Shown here: one piece after another, positions 45,937 through 52,964 of the stretch
Layout: every line of letters starts with the position of its first letter
How positions within the stretch are numbered: the stretch's first letter is position 1
NCBI GenBank assembly: GCA_007122455.1
Contig: SKTU01000005.1
Coordinates: forward strand, 1-64,000
From: Haloarculaceae archaeon
GTDB taxonomy: Archaea > Halobacteriota > Halobacteria > Halobacteriales > Haloarculaceae
Direction: 5' to 3'
Length of the DNA: 64,000 nt
Translations under genes and position numbers: made by a program
Notes under the pieces: generated by a model
Seen by the model: the letters and a program-made list of their open reading frames with translations, nothing else
Databases searched by the model: none
Told to the model about the DNA's origin: nothing

Positions 45937-46937
45937 CGGTCGACTCGTTTCGATGTCTCCTTCCGGGGATCGCCCTCCTCGTCGGACTCGGTCTCCTGGC
46001 GCGCGGCCTGACGGCGGTCCTGCCGGTAGGGAGCCACCTCGTCGTCGTGATCGCGCTCGGAGCACTCCTCGCGAATACCGTCGGCATCCCCGAAACCACG
46101 AGACCGGGCGTGAGCACGCACGGGCTCTGGCTGGAGATCGGGATCATCCTGATGGGTGCGAGCATCGCGCTCGATCAGGTCGCCGCCGAGGGAAGCCGCG
46201 TGCTCGTCGTCGTCGGCTTCACCGTCAGTTTGACCATCGTGACGGTCGAGGCGCTTTCGAGGGGCGTCTTCGACGTTCCGGAGAAGGTCGGCTCGCTTCT
46301 GGCGTCCGGTTCGAGCATCTGCGGCGTCTCGGCGGTCGTCGCGGTCGCTGGAAGCATCAGACCAACCCAGAAGCAGATCGTCTACGCGGTCGGCACCGTC
46401 CTCCTGTTCGACGCGATGACGCTCGTCGTCTACCCGGTCGTGGGACGGCTACTCGGCCTCCCGGACGTCGTTTTCGGGATCTGGGCCGGCGCGACGATGT
46501 TCAGCACCGGCCCCGTCGCCGCCGCCGGCTTCGCCTACTCCCCCGAGGCCGGCGAGTGGGCCGTCCTCGTCAAACTCACTCGGAACGCGCTCATCGGCGT
46601 CGTCGCCATCGGCTACGCGCTGTACTACGTGCGCCGCGGCGCCACCGAGACGACTGTCGACAGTAACGTCGGCTACCTCTGGGAGAGCTTCCCGAAGTTC
46701 ATCCTCGGCTTCGTCGCGCTCATGTTGCTCGGAAGCGCCGGCCTCATCAGCGAGGCGGAGACGGCCGCACTCGGGAACGCCTCGAACTGGCTGTTCCTCG
46801 TTGCGTTCGCCGGACTGGGACTCAGTATCGACATTCAGGAGGCCCGCAGTACCGGCGTTCAACCCGTACTCGTCGTGCTGACATCGCTACTACTCGTCAG
46901 CACGGTGACGCTGCTCGTCCTCCTCGCGATCTTTTGA
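45930..46937 (+). CDS. YeiH family (UPF0324) putative sulfate exporter
   Basis: A 335-residue membrane protein with about ten helices. Family motifs are LEIGIILMGASIALDQV and SGSSICGVSAVVAVAG, where the second is a strongly conserved ICG loop, plus GPVAAAGFAYSPEAGEWAVL. Family members are linked to sulfite/sulfate export or thiosulfate use in some bacteria; the transported ion here is not known. The ATG at 45930 lies inside the 3' end of the small membrane protein gene. Confidence 0.85.
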   Translation: MVAVDSFRCLLPGIALLVGLGLLARGLTAVLPVGSHLVVVIALGALLANTVGIPETTRPGVSTHGLWLEIGIILMGASIALDQVAAEGSRVLVVVGFTVSLTIVTVEALSRGVFDVPEKVGSLLASGSSICGVSAVVAVAGSIRPTQKQIVYAVGTVLLFDAMTLVVYPVVGRLLGLPDVVFGIWAGATMFSTGPVAAAGFAYSPEAGEWAVLVKLTRNALIGVVAIGYALYYVRRGATETTVDSNVGYLWESFPKFILGFVALMLLGSAGLISEAETAALGNASNWLFLVAFAGLGLSIDIQEARSTGVQPVLVVLTSLLLVSTVTLLVLLAIF

Positions 46938-46966
46938 AAACGTGATCGAACTCCGACGCGTTCGAT

Positions 46967-48067
46967 TCAGCTGTCGATACCGAACACCGCTCGCGCGTTT
47001 TCGTTCAGCACCGTTTCGAACGCCTCGTCGTCGAGGTTCTTCCGGATCGTCTGGACGATCGTCGACGGGTTGTCGAAGTCCCAGTGCGGGAAGTCCGACG
47101 CGAAGAGGATCGATTCGGGGCCGAGCAGCTCGAAGACGAGTTTCATCTGGCTCGCGTCGAGGGGCTCCTCGAGCGGCTGCGTGCCGAAGTAGAACTGGTC
47201 ACGAACGTACTCCTCCGGGGACTTCTCCAGCAGCGGCGACGCGTTCGGCTGCATGCTGTGCTCCTTGTTCAGCCGGTAGGTCATGTACGGCGCCCACAGC
47301 AGACCCGCCTCGAGGAAGACGAAGTCGAGGTCCGAGAACTTCTCGGGCGTCCCCTGTTCGATGAGGCTCGTCATCGTGAGCATCTGCGACCACGGGTGAC
47401 CGAGCGCGTTGACCGACACGTACTCCTCGAGCGCCTGGTTCTGCCGCGGGAAGTCCGTGAGGAACGCGTCGACGTGACCGTGGTAGACGACCGCCAAGTC
47501 GTTGTCCTGCGCCGCCTGATACATCACGTCGTACTTCGGATCCCCGAGCGGCTTGTCCGGTCCGCCGGTGGCGATGTAGATGCCGACGATCTGGTCTTCG
47601 TCACCGAGGCGATCGATCTCCTCGGCCGCCCACTCCGGATCCTGCGTCGGGATCGTAACCGTTCCGTAGAAGTGGTCGTACTCGTCGAGAAAATCGTTCA
47701 ACAGGACCTGATTGTAGCCGTGGGCCAGCTCGATGGCGAATTTGGTCTCCGGGAGACGCGGGATCCACGACATCGGGTTCAACACCGGATAGTCGACGCC
47801 GAACTCCCTGCAGAGCCGCTCGTCGAGCTCGTGAGCGTCGGCGATCGTGTGCGGCTCGCTATCGATCTTGCCGCCGGAGTTTCGGTCCCAGCCGCTCCAC
47901 GGGAGCGGGGACGGACCGGAGTGATTTAACAGTCGACGCCGGTGAGGCTCTCCGAGATACTGCGCGACGTCCTCATAGTCGATCGCGCCACCGAGGTGAA
48001 CGTCGACGTCGATGACCGTCGATTTCGCGATCGGTCCGGACGGCGACGTCGTCTGTTGGGATGCCAT
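46967..48067 (-). CDS. Amidohydrolase family protein (COG2159-like)
   Basis: A 366-residue TIM-barrel metal-dependent hydrolase or decarboxylase. DVDVHLGG near the N terminus replaces the usual DxHxH start, YHGHVDAF and ALGHPWSQM supply metal histidines, and FASDFPHWD holds the catalytic aspartate. The sequence is like the 2-amino-3-carboxymuconate-semialdehyde decarboxylase group. The ATG at 48067 is chosen as the family start; upstream frame is unlike coding DNA. It is 74 bases behind the Rieske gene and probably in the same operon, suggesting aromatic or cyclic-compound breakdown (inference). Confidence 0.85.
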   Translation of the reverse strand: MASQQTTSPSGPIAKSTVIDVDVHLGGAIDYEDVAQYLGEPHRRRLLNHSGPSPLPWSGWDRNSGGKIDSEPHTIADAHELDERLCREFGVDYPVLNPMSWIPRLPETKFAIELAHGYNQVLLNDFLDEYDHFYGTVTIPTQDPEWAAEEIDRLGDEDQIVGIYIATGGPDKPLGDPKYDVMYQAAQDNDLAVVYHGHVDAFLTDFPRQNQALEEYVSVNALGHPWSQMLTMTSLIEQGTPEKFSDLDFVFLEAGLLWAPYMTYRLNKEHSMQPNASPLLEKSPEEYVRDQFYFGTQPLEEPLDASQMKLVFELLGPESILFASDFPHWDFDNPSTIVQTIRKNLDDEAFETVLNENARAVFGIDS

Positions 48068-48141
48068 ACCGTAGCGTAACCCACCGAAGCTCTTTGCCTT
48101 TTCGCATTTTCCAGTCGGAATGGGAGAAACGTACTGCAGTA

Positions 48142-48510
48142 CTACGGAATCGAGACGACGACGTTGCCGTTCTCCTCGCGTGCGGAGAACGACGGCAGCG
48201 AGTAGGCGTCGTTCGTCGTACAGTCGCCGGTTTTGAGATCGAACTCCCAGGCGTGCCACGGACAGTAGAGGAACTCCCCCTCCCTGATCCAGTCGTGAGT
48301 CGTTTCCAGGGTTTCCGGGTCGAAGTCGGCGGTGTACTTGCCGGTTATCGTCCCCTCACAGCAGGGCGCGCCCTGGTGGGGGCACCAGTTGAGGTACGCG
48401 CAGTAGTCGCCGTCGAGATTGAAGACGCCGATCTCGAACCCCTCCAGTTCGACCACGAGCCGGCCGCCCTCGGGGAGCGCGTCGGCATCGGCGACGACGT
48501 GTTCAGCCAC
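48142..48510 (-). CDS. Rieske 2Fe-2S ferredoxin-like protein
   Basis: A 122-residue Rieske domain without membrane anchor. The two cluster motifs are CPHQGAPCCEG and CPWHAWEFD, about 40 residues apart, giving Cys-His and Cys-His ligands. It resembles ring-hydroxylating dioxygenase ferredoxins or bifunctional Rieske proteins. It lies upstream of the amidohydrolase gene on the same strand, which suggests a common pathway. No oxygenase subunit gene is in the window. Confidence 0.88.
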   Translation of the reverse strand: MAEHVVADADALPEGGRLVVELEGFEIGVFNLDGDYCAYLNWCPHQGAPCCEGTITGKYTADFDPETLETTHDWIREGEFLYCPWHAWEFDLKTGDCTTNDAYSLPSFSAREENGNVVVSIP

Positions 48511-48711
48511 GGTGCGTCACCTGTTCGGGATCCGGTTGCTTGCGTGTGGTTTTGACAGACACAGCCATCAGTTCGGACCGGGCGGTCTGGAAGGCCATAA
48601 AGCTTCTGACGAACGGCTCGGCGCTCCCCCGCGGAACCGCCGTTTGCCCCGAAGACATCGCTAACCGAGAGTGAAAAACGTGGATGTTCGAGGCATAACC
48701 CCTGCGTGGGT

Positions 48712-48727
48712 TAGATGACGCGGTTCT
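48712..48727 (+). repeat. 16-bp direct repeat, copy 1
   Basis: TAGATGACGCGGTTCT is identical to 50461-50476. In the second copy these bases are the last codons and stop of the ferredoxin gene. The two copies bracket the ATPase gene with 1.73 kb between them. The flanking bases differ on both sides. Confidence 0.6.
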
Positions 48728-48769
48728 CTTTCCCGCCGTGCTCGCATCCACCGAAGAATCGTCGTCTCA

Positions 48770-48809
48770 ACTATCGTAGCTTGAACTACGATAGTCTAGA
48801 CTACGCTAT
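48770..48809. promoter_or_regulatory. Three 9-bp half-sites on 15-bp spacing upstream of the ATPase gene
   Basis: Half-site A CTATCGTAG (48771-48779) is a perfect inverted match of B CTACGATAG (48786-48794); the arms extend to 10 bases each. Half-site C CTACGCTAT (48801-48809) matches B at 7 of 9 bases. The starts are exactly 15 bases apart with 6-base spacers. B and C are also joined by the palindrome AGTCTAGACT (48793-48802). C runs into the TATA box. This looks like an operator; the binding protein is unknown. Confidence 0.6.
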
Positions 48810-48812
48810 ATA
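48807..48812 (+). promoter_or_regulatory. TATA box of the ATPase gene
   Basis: TATATA overlaps the last operator half-site and lies about 38 bases before the ATG at 48848, leaving a leader of about 10-13 bases containing GGAAG as a possible ribosome-binding site. Confidence 0.5.
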
Positions 48813-48847
48813 CACATTTTATGTGCTGATGAACCGAAGGGAAGAGC

Positions 48848-50254
48848 ATGGCTGCGTTCGTCAACCGAGAACAGGAACTCGACAGACTCCATGAGTTATA
48901 CGAGAGTGACTCTGCGGAGCTAAGTGTCGTCTACGGACGTCGGCGGATGGGGAAGACAGCGCTCGTCGTCAAATCCATCGAAAACCGTGACGACGCGGTG
49001 TACCATCAGGCTGCACACGGAACAACGGAGCAGCAACTCGACTCCTTCATCGCTGATGCTGCAACGGTGTTCTCGGGAATCAACCGGATTCGAAAGGACT
49101 GGGAGAACGTTCTCACGTATCTCGCTGAACAGGACGCAATCGTGATCCTCGACGAATTCCCGTACCTCGTAGACGAAAACGAAGCGCTCCCCTCTCTCAT
49201 TCAGCGGCTCTGGGACCACAACGTCGAAGATACGGCTGCGACCTTCGTGCTGACTGGCTCGGCCATCGGGATGATACACAAGATAGCGCTCGACGGGAGT
49301 TCACCGCTGTACGGCCGTATCTCCAAACGGCCGAACGGAAAACTCGAAATCGGGCCGCTTCCGTTCGCCGCCGCGATGGAGTTCTTCCCGAACTACGCGC
49401 CAACCGAACAGGTAATCGCGTACGGCGTGTTCGGGGGAACACCGGAGTACCTCAGGGCTGTGGACGACACGCAGTCACTACAGGGGAACATTACAGAAAC
49501 CTTGCTACTCCGTGATGGCGGCCTCCACGAGGAACCCGAAGACGTTCTGTACCGGGAACTGGATGAGGTGGATCGGTATTTCGCCGTTCTGAAAGCGATG
49601 GCCGAGGGGAACCACAAGCGAAACGAGATCATCCAGGCTGCCGGGATCAACGCCAACAGCGCGAGTTACTACCTCTCGCGCCTGCGGGAACTCCAGATAA
49701 TCGAACAGGAGTATCCGGTTACCGTTGACCCGTCCCGGAGTCGGAACAGCCGGTATCGAATCCGAGACCAACTGTTCGCGTTCTGGTTCCGGTTCGTACA
49801 CGGCCGTTCGTCCCGGTACGAAGTGTTCGGGGCGGATGCGTACGACGAACTCGTCGAACCACATCTCCCGGACTTCGTCAGCACGACCTTCGAACGACTC
49901 TGTCAACGAGCAGTTCTCTACGAGTACGGGGACGTGTACACGTTCACGGAAGTCCCGGATCGGTGGTGGGACACCGATGGACGCGAGATCGATATCGTGG
50001 CCCCGACGAACGGTGACACGTTACTGGTCGGGGAGACGAAATTCCAGCAACAACCGATGGGATACGACGTCCTGGCCCAACTCGAACAGGAGGCACCCGA
50101 AGTCAAGTGGTCGCCGACCGACGGCGACGTGAACTACGAGTACGCACTGTTCAGCCGAAGTGGGTTCGCGTCGTCACTGGAGGAAGCGGCTGGGGAGCGG
50201 GACGACCTCGGTCTCTTCACGGTTGACGATGTCGTTGAGACACTGTCCGACTGA
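48848..50254 (+). CDS. Archaeal ATPase with C-terminal DUF234/nuclease-like domain
   Basis: A 468-residue protein of the archaeal STAND-like ATPase family. Residues 1-220 form the NTPase: NREQELDRLHELYE, Walker A VVYGRRRMGKTALV (about residues 28-41), Walker B IVILDEFPYLV and FVLTGSAIGMI. A winged-helix region follows (NEIIQAAGINANSASYYLSR, about 260-285). The C-terminal DUF234 domain holds the PD-(D/E)xK-like pattern GREIDIVAP...VGETKF (about residues 378-400), suggesting a nuclease fold. Such genes are scattered, mobile-looking and of unknown function. The base composition is less GC-rich than the neighbours. Strong operator upstream; flanked by a direct repeat. Confidence 0.85.
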   Translation: MAAFVNREQELDRLHELYESDSAELSVVYGRRRMGKTALVVKSIENRDDAVYHQAAHGTTEQQLDSFIADAATVFSGINRIRKDWENVLTYLAEQDAIVILDEFPYLVDENEALPSLIQRLWDHNVEDTAATFVLTGSAIGMIHKIALDGSSPLYGRISKRPNGKLEIGPLPFAAAMEFFPNYAPTEQVIAYGVFGGTPEYLRAVDDTQSLQGNITETLLLRDGGLHEEPEDVLYRELDEVDRYFAVLKAMAEGNHKRNEIIQAAGINANSASYYLSRLRELQIIEQEYPVTVDPSRSRNSRYRIRDQLFAFWFRFVHGRSSRYEVFGADAYDELVEPHLPDFVSTTFERLCQRAVLYEYGDVYTFTEVPDRWWDTDGREIDIVAPTNGDTLLVGETKFQQQPMGYDVLAQLEQEAPEVKWSPTDGDVNYEYALFSRSGFASSLEEAAGERDDLGLFTVDDVVETLSD

Positions 50255-50459
50255 CTATGTGGGGAGCAGTCCGTTCTACACGCGGTTACTCAGATGACAC
50301 GCAGCTCGCGGCTGAAAGGGACACATAGTTTTGTTTGCAGTCCAAGTCTCAGCGTAGAATTGTCATTAGATGGCCTAATGGTGGATAGTTCCCGAGAATC
50401 GGTGGCCGCGCGATCCCGGGATACGGTTCATTTGTTTAACGCGCGTTGTACGCTGGTTT
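50255..50459. other. Gene-free AT-richer stretch behind the ATPase gene
   Basis: This 205-base stretch has no reading frame of note and is less GC-rich than its surroundings. It separates the ATPase gene from the convergent ferredoxin gene and ends at the second copy of the 16-base direct repeat. No hairpin terminator is obvious. Confidence 0.5.
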
Positions 50460-50849
50460 CTAGATGACGCGGTTCTGCAGGTAATCGAGGTGTTTGGCGT
50501 TGTAGACGATCTGGACCGTGTCAGCCGCCGGCGAGCCGATGCAGGTCAGCCGGACCTTCTTCTCCTCGACTTCCTCGTCCGAGAGGATCTGCTGCATGTC
50601 CATGTCGATCTCGCCCTCTGTGACGATGGCTGCGCAGTTTGCGCACGCGCCCGCTCGGCACGAGAACGGCCAGTCGTACCCCTGTGCCTCCGCGGCTTCG
50701 AGGATGTATTCGCCTTCTGCGACCTCGAGGTTACCGTAATCCTCGTCGCTGAGGTCGGCGTCGGCGGCCGCCTCGAAGAGGTCGTCGTCGTCCATCTCCC
50801 AGCCGTGGTCGTCCAGCACTTCGTAGTTGAGGTATTCTACCGTGGGCAT
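50460..50849 (-). CDS. 2Fe-2S plant-type ferredoxin
   Basis: A 129-residue haloarchaeal ferredoxin. The cluster motif is CRAGACANC followed by a later Cys in RLTCIGSPA, giving the four Cys ligands of a plant-type [2Fe-2S] centre. An acidic N-terminal insertion of about 30 residues ([18 protein letters not shown]) is the salt-adaptation domain seen in haloarchaeal ferredoxins. It serves as an electron acceptor for 2-oxoacid oxidoreductases and other enzymes. The ATG at 50849 is used; a TTG directly before it adds one residue. Confidence 0.95.
   Translation of the reverse strand: MPTVEYLNYEVLDDHGWEMDDDDLFEAAADADLSDEDYGNLEVAEGEYILEAAEAQGYDWPFSCRAGACANCAAIVTEGEIDMDMQQILSDEEVEEKKVRLTCIGSPAADTVQIVYNAKHLDYLQNRVI
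50461..50476 (+). repeat. 16-bp direct repeat, copy 2 (3' end of the ferredoxin gene)
   Basis: TAGATGACGCGGTTCT matches 48712-48727. On the minus strand it encodes the last codons (Asn-Arg-Val-Ile, in part) and most of the stop of the ferredoxin gene. Confidence 0.6.
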
Positions 50850-50916
50850 CAACGGGAAAGTTCACTCCCCTCTGTGTTGAAGGTTGCTGTTGTCCGTCAC
50901 ATCCCGACAGAGAATC

Positions 50917-52107
50917 TCACACCGGGAGAAATCGAAAGACGACGAACGCACCAACGGTCGCGATCGCCGGAACAATGTTCTGCATAACGATCACCCGTCC
51001 CGTCGTCGCCGGGTCGAAGAGGTCGGCAGCGGACGGAATCTCGTCGGGCGACTCCTCGCCAATCGGTTGGGCGGCGTCTGTCGGCGACTGCTCGACGTCG
51101 CCGACGGTCGCCCCCGAGTCGGCTGCGAGCCCCCCGACGGTGACGCTCGCCTCCTCACCGTGAACACCGCCCCGAATCGTCGTGGTCCGGGTGGCTCGCC
51201 CCCAGCCGAGTCCGACGATGCTCATCGTCGCGATGATGACGAAACTCGCCGGAATCCCGATCGCCGACAGGAGCGCCACCAGCGTCGAGGAGATGACGGC
51301 GACGACGATCGCCGCGGTCAGCGGAAGCTCGGTCAGATCGTTCCCCATCGTGTCCAGCGTTCGTCGGGCGATCGTGAGTGCACCGATCCCGACGGCGGCC
51401 GAGGCGATCAGGATTCCGGCGTTCATGCTCAGAACGCCGCTGCCGACGAGCGGAGCGACGGCGTTGGCGACGTTCGAAGCGCCGCTGGAAAATGCCATGA
51501 AACAGCCGATGGCGATCAACACGAGCGTTCCCACGAACTCCCTCCGGGTGGTTCCCTCCGCGAGCCCAACTCGAGGCACCGTCCCCGAGCGATCGAGCCG
51601 GAACGGTCCCGTTTCGCTCCCCGCGATCGCCACCCACTGATTGAGATACGGATAGAAATACCGCCCGACGACGCCGCTGATCCAGAATGCCACGAGCGGG
51701 GCGACGATCCACCACGAGACGATCTGCCCCATCACGACCCAGTTGAGCTGACCGGTCGCCAGACCGAGTCCCGCGATCGCTCCGACGGCCGTCATCGACG
51801 TCGACGCCGGGACGCCGAACGAGTTCGAGAAGAACAGCGCGAAGCCGATAAAAAAGAGCACGACGATGCTCGCCTCGAGGGTGAAGAGCGACGACGGGAC
51901 GATCCGTCCACCGAGCGTATCGACGACCTCCCGGCCGATCGTCCACCCGCCGAGAAGAAAAAAGAGCGTCATCAGGAGTCCGGCGACGACCTTCGGGATC
52001 ACGTTCGCACCGACGGCCGGTCCGAAGGCCGGCGCCGTCGTCGCCCCGCCGATGTTGTATCCGACGAAAACGGCGACGGCGATGCCGACGACTACCAGAA
52101 CCTCCAT
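50917..52107 (-). CDS. PiT family inorganic phosphate transporter
   Basis: A 396-residue membrane protein with about ten helices. The two inverted PiT signatures appear as GYNIGGATTAPAFGPAVGAN near the N terminus and GASNVANAVAPLVGSG in the middle. A cytosolic loop sits at about residues 310-370. It moves phosphate with sodium or protons. The start at the ATG at 52107 gives the expected N terminus; the frame continues upstream only as antisense to hisA. It is divergent from hisA. Confidence 0.9.
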   Translation of the reverse strand: MEVLVVVGIAVAVFVGYNIGGATTAPAFGPAVGANVIPKVVAGLLMTLFFLLGGWTIGREVVDTLGGRIVPSSLFTLEASIVVLFFIGFALFFSNSFGVPASTSMTAVGAIAGLGLATGQLNWVVMGQIVSWWIVAPLVAFWISGVVGRYFYPYLNQWVAIAGSETGPFRLDRSGTVPRVGLAEGTTRREFVGTLVLIAIGCFMAFSSGASNVANAVAPLVGSGVLSMNAGILIASAAVGIGALTIARRTLDTMGNDLTELPLTAAIVVAVISSTLVALLSAIGIPASFVIIATMSIVGLGWGRATRTTTIRGGVHGEEASVTVGGLAADSGATVGDVEQSPTDAAQPIGEESPDEIPSAADLFDPATTGRVIVMQNIVPAIATVGAFVVFRFLPV

Positions 52108-52153
52108 ACCGGCACGTGGAGGCGATCTGAAATAAGCACCACGAACGAACACG

Positions 52154-52162
52154 CTTTTTATT
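52154..52162 (+). promoter_or_regulatory. TATA box of hisA
   Basis: CTTTTTATT is centred 26 bases before the ATG at 52184, consistent with a leaderless transcript. It lies in the 76-base divergent gap with the phosphate transporter gene. Confidence 0.45.
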
Positions 52163-52183
52163 CCCGACTCCGCCCGTTCCGGT

Positions 52184-52915
52184 ATGTTTCCCGAGTTCGA
52201 GATCGTCCCGGCCGTCGATATGCAGGACGGGCGCGTCGTCCAGCTCGTCGGCGGCGAGCGCGGGACCGGAACCGAGTACGGCGATCCGGTCGAGGCGGCC
52301 GAGCGGTGGGTCGACGCCGGCGCCGAAACGCTCCACCTCGTCGACCTCGACGGCGCATTCGAGGGAAAGCGGGCGAACGCCCCCGCGGTCGAAGCGATTC
52401 TCGACGCCGTCGACGTCGAAATCCAGCTCGGAGGCGGCATCCGAACTGCGGCGGACGCGGTGTCGCTCCTCGAACTCGGCGTCGACCGACTCATCCTCGG
52501 AACGGCCGCCGTCGAGAACCCAGAGATCGTCGGCGAGATCAGCGAAACCCACCCGGAAACGGTGATGGTGAGTCTCGACTCGAAGGACGGGGAGGTCGTC
52601 ATCTCGGGGTGGACCGAGGGAACCGGGCTCGATCCCGCCGACGCCGCCGCGCGCTACGAGGACGAGGGCGCCGGTGGCATCCTCTTTACCGACGTCGACG
52701 TCGAGGGACAACTCGGAGGGGTCCGTCGAGCCCCCCTCGAACGCGTCGTCGACGCGGTCGAGATCCCGGTCGTCGCCAGCGGCGGCGTCGCGACGCTCGA
52801 CGACGTCCGGGCGCTTCGGGACGCCGGCGCCGCAGCCGTCGTCGTCGGAACCGCCCTCTACGAGGGGCGGTTCACGCTCGCGGAGGCGGCCGCGGCGGTG
52901 GCGCGATCGGAGTAA
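52184..52915 (+). CDS. hisA: Phosphoribosylformimino-5-aminoimidazole carboxamide ribotide isomerase
   Basis: A 243-residue (beta-alpha)8 barrel enzyme of histidine synthesis, catalysing the ProFAR isomerisation. The N-terminal catalytic aspartate is in VPAVDMQDGRVVQLVGGE, the phosphate sites are QLGGGIRT and VVASGGVATLDD, and the second catalytic aspartate is in ILFTDVDVEGQL. Length is normal. It lies 49 bases upstream of mcm on the same strand. Confidence 0.95.
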   Translation: MFPEFEIVPAVDMQDGRVVQLVGGERGTGTEYGDPVEAAERWVDAGAETLHLVDLDGAFEGKRANAPAVEAILDAVDVEIQLGGGIRTAADAVSLLELGVDRLILGTAAVENPEIVGEISETHPETVMVSLDSKDGEVVISGWTEGTGLDPADAAARYEDEGAGGILFTDVDVEGQLGGVRRAPLERVVDAVEIPVVASGGVATLDDVRALRDAGAAAVVVGTALYEGRFTLAEAAAAVARSE

Positions 52916-52964
52916 CGAGGTGCGAAGGTTCTTATTCGGGTAGGCAATACCTTTTTCCTACTCA

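Larger units (their letters stand above)
48511..48847. other. Intergenic region with repeat, hairpin and operator
   Basis: These 337 bases hold no credible gene. They contain a hairpin TAACCC-CTGCGT-GGGTTA at 48696-48713, one copy of a 16-base direct repeat (48712-48727), a three-half-site inverted/direct repeat array (48770-48809) and a TATA element before the ATPase gene. The part nearest to 48511 probably carries the promoter of the Rieske gene. Confidence 0.6.

Noticed and set aside
48503..48751. Small minus-strand frame upstream of the Rieske gene
   Set aside because: It overlaps the Rieske start and crosses the hairpin and repeat copy; composition is not coding-like and no start signal fits.
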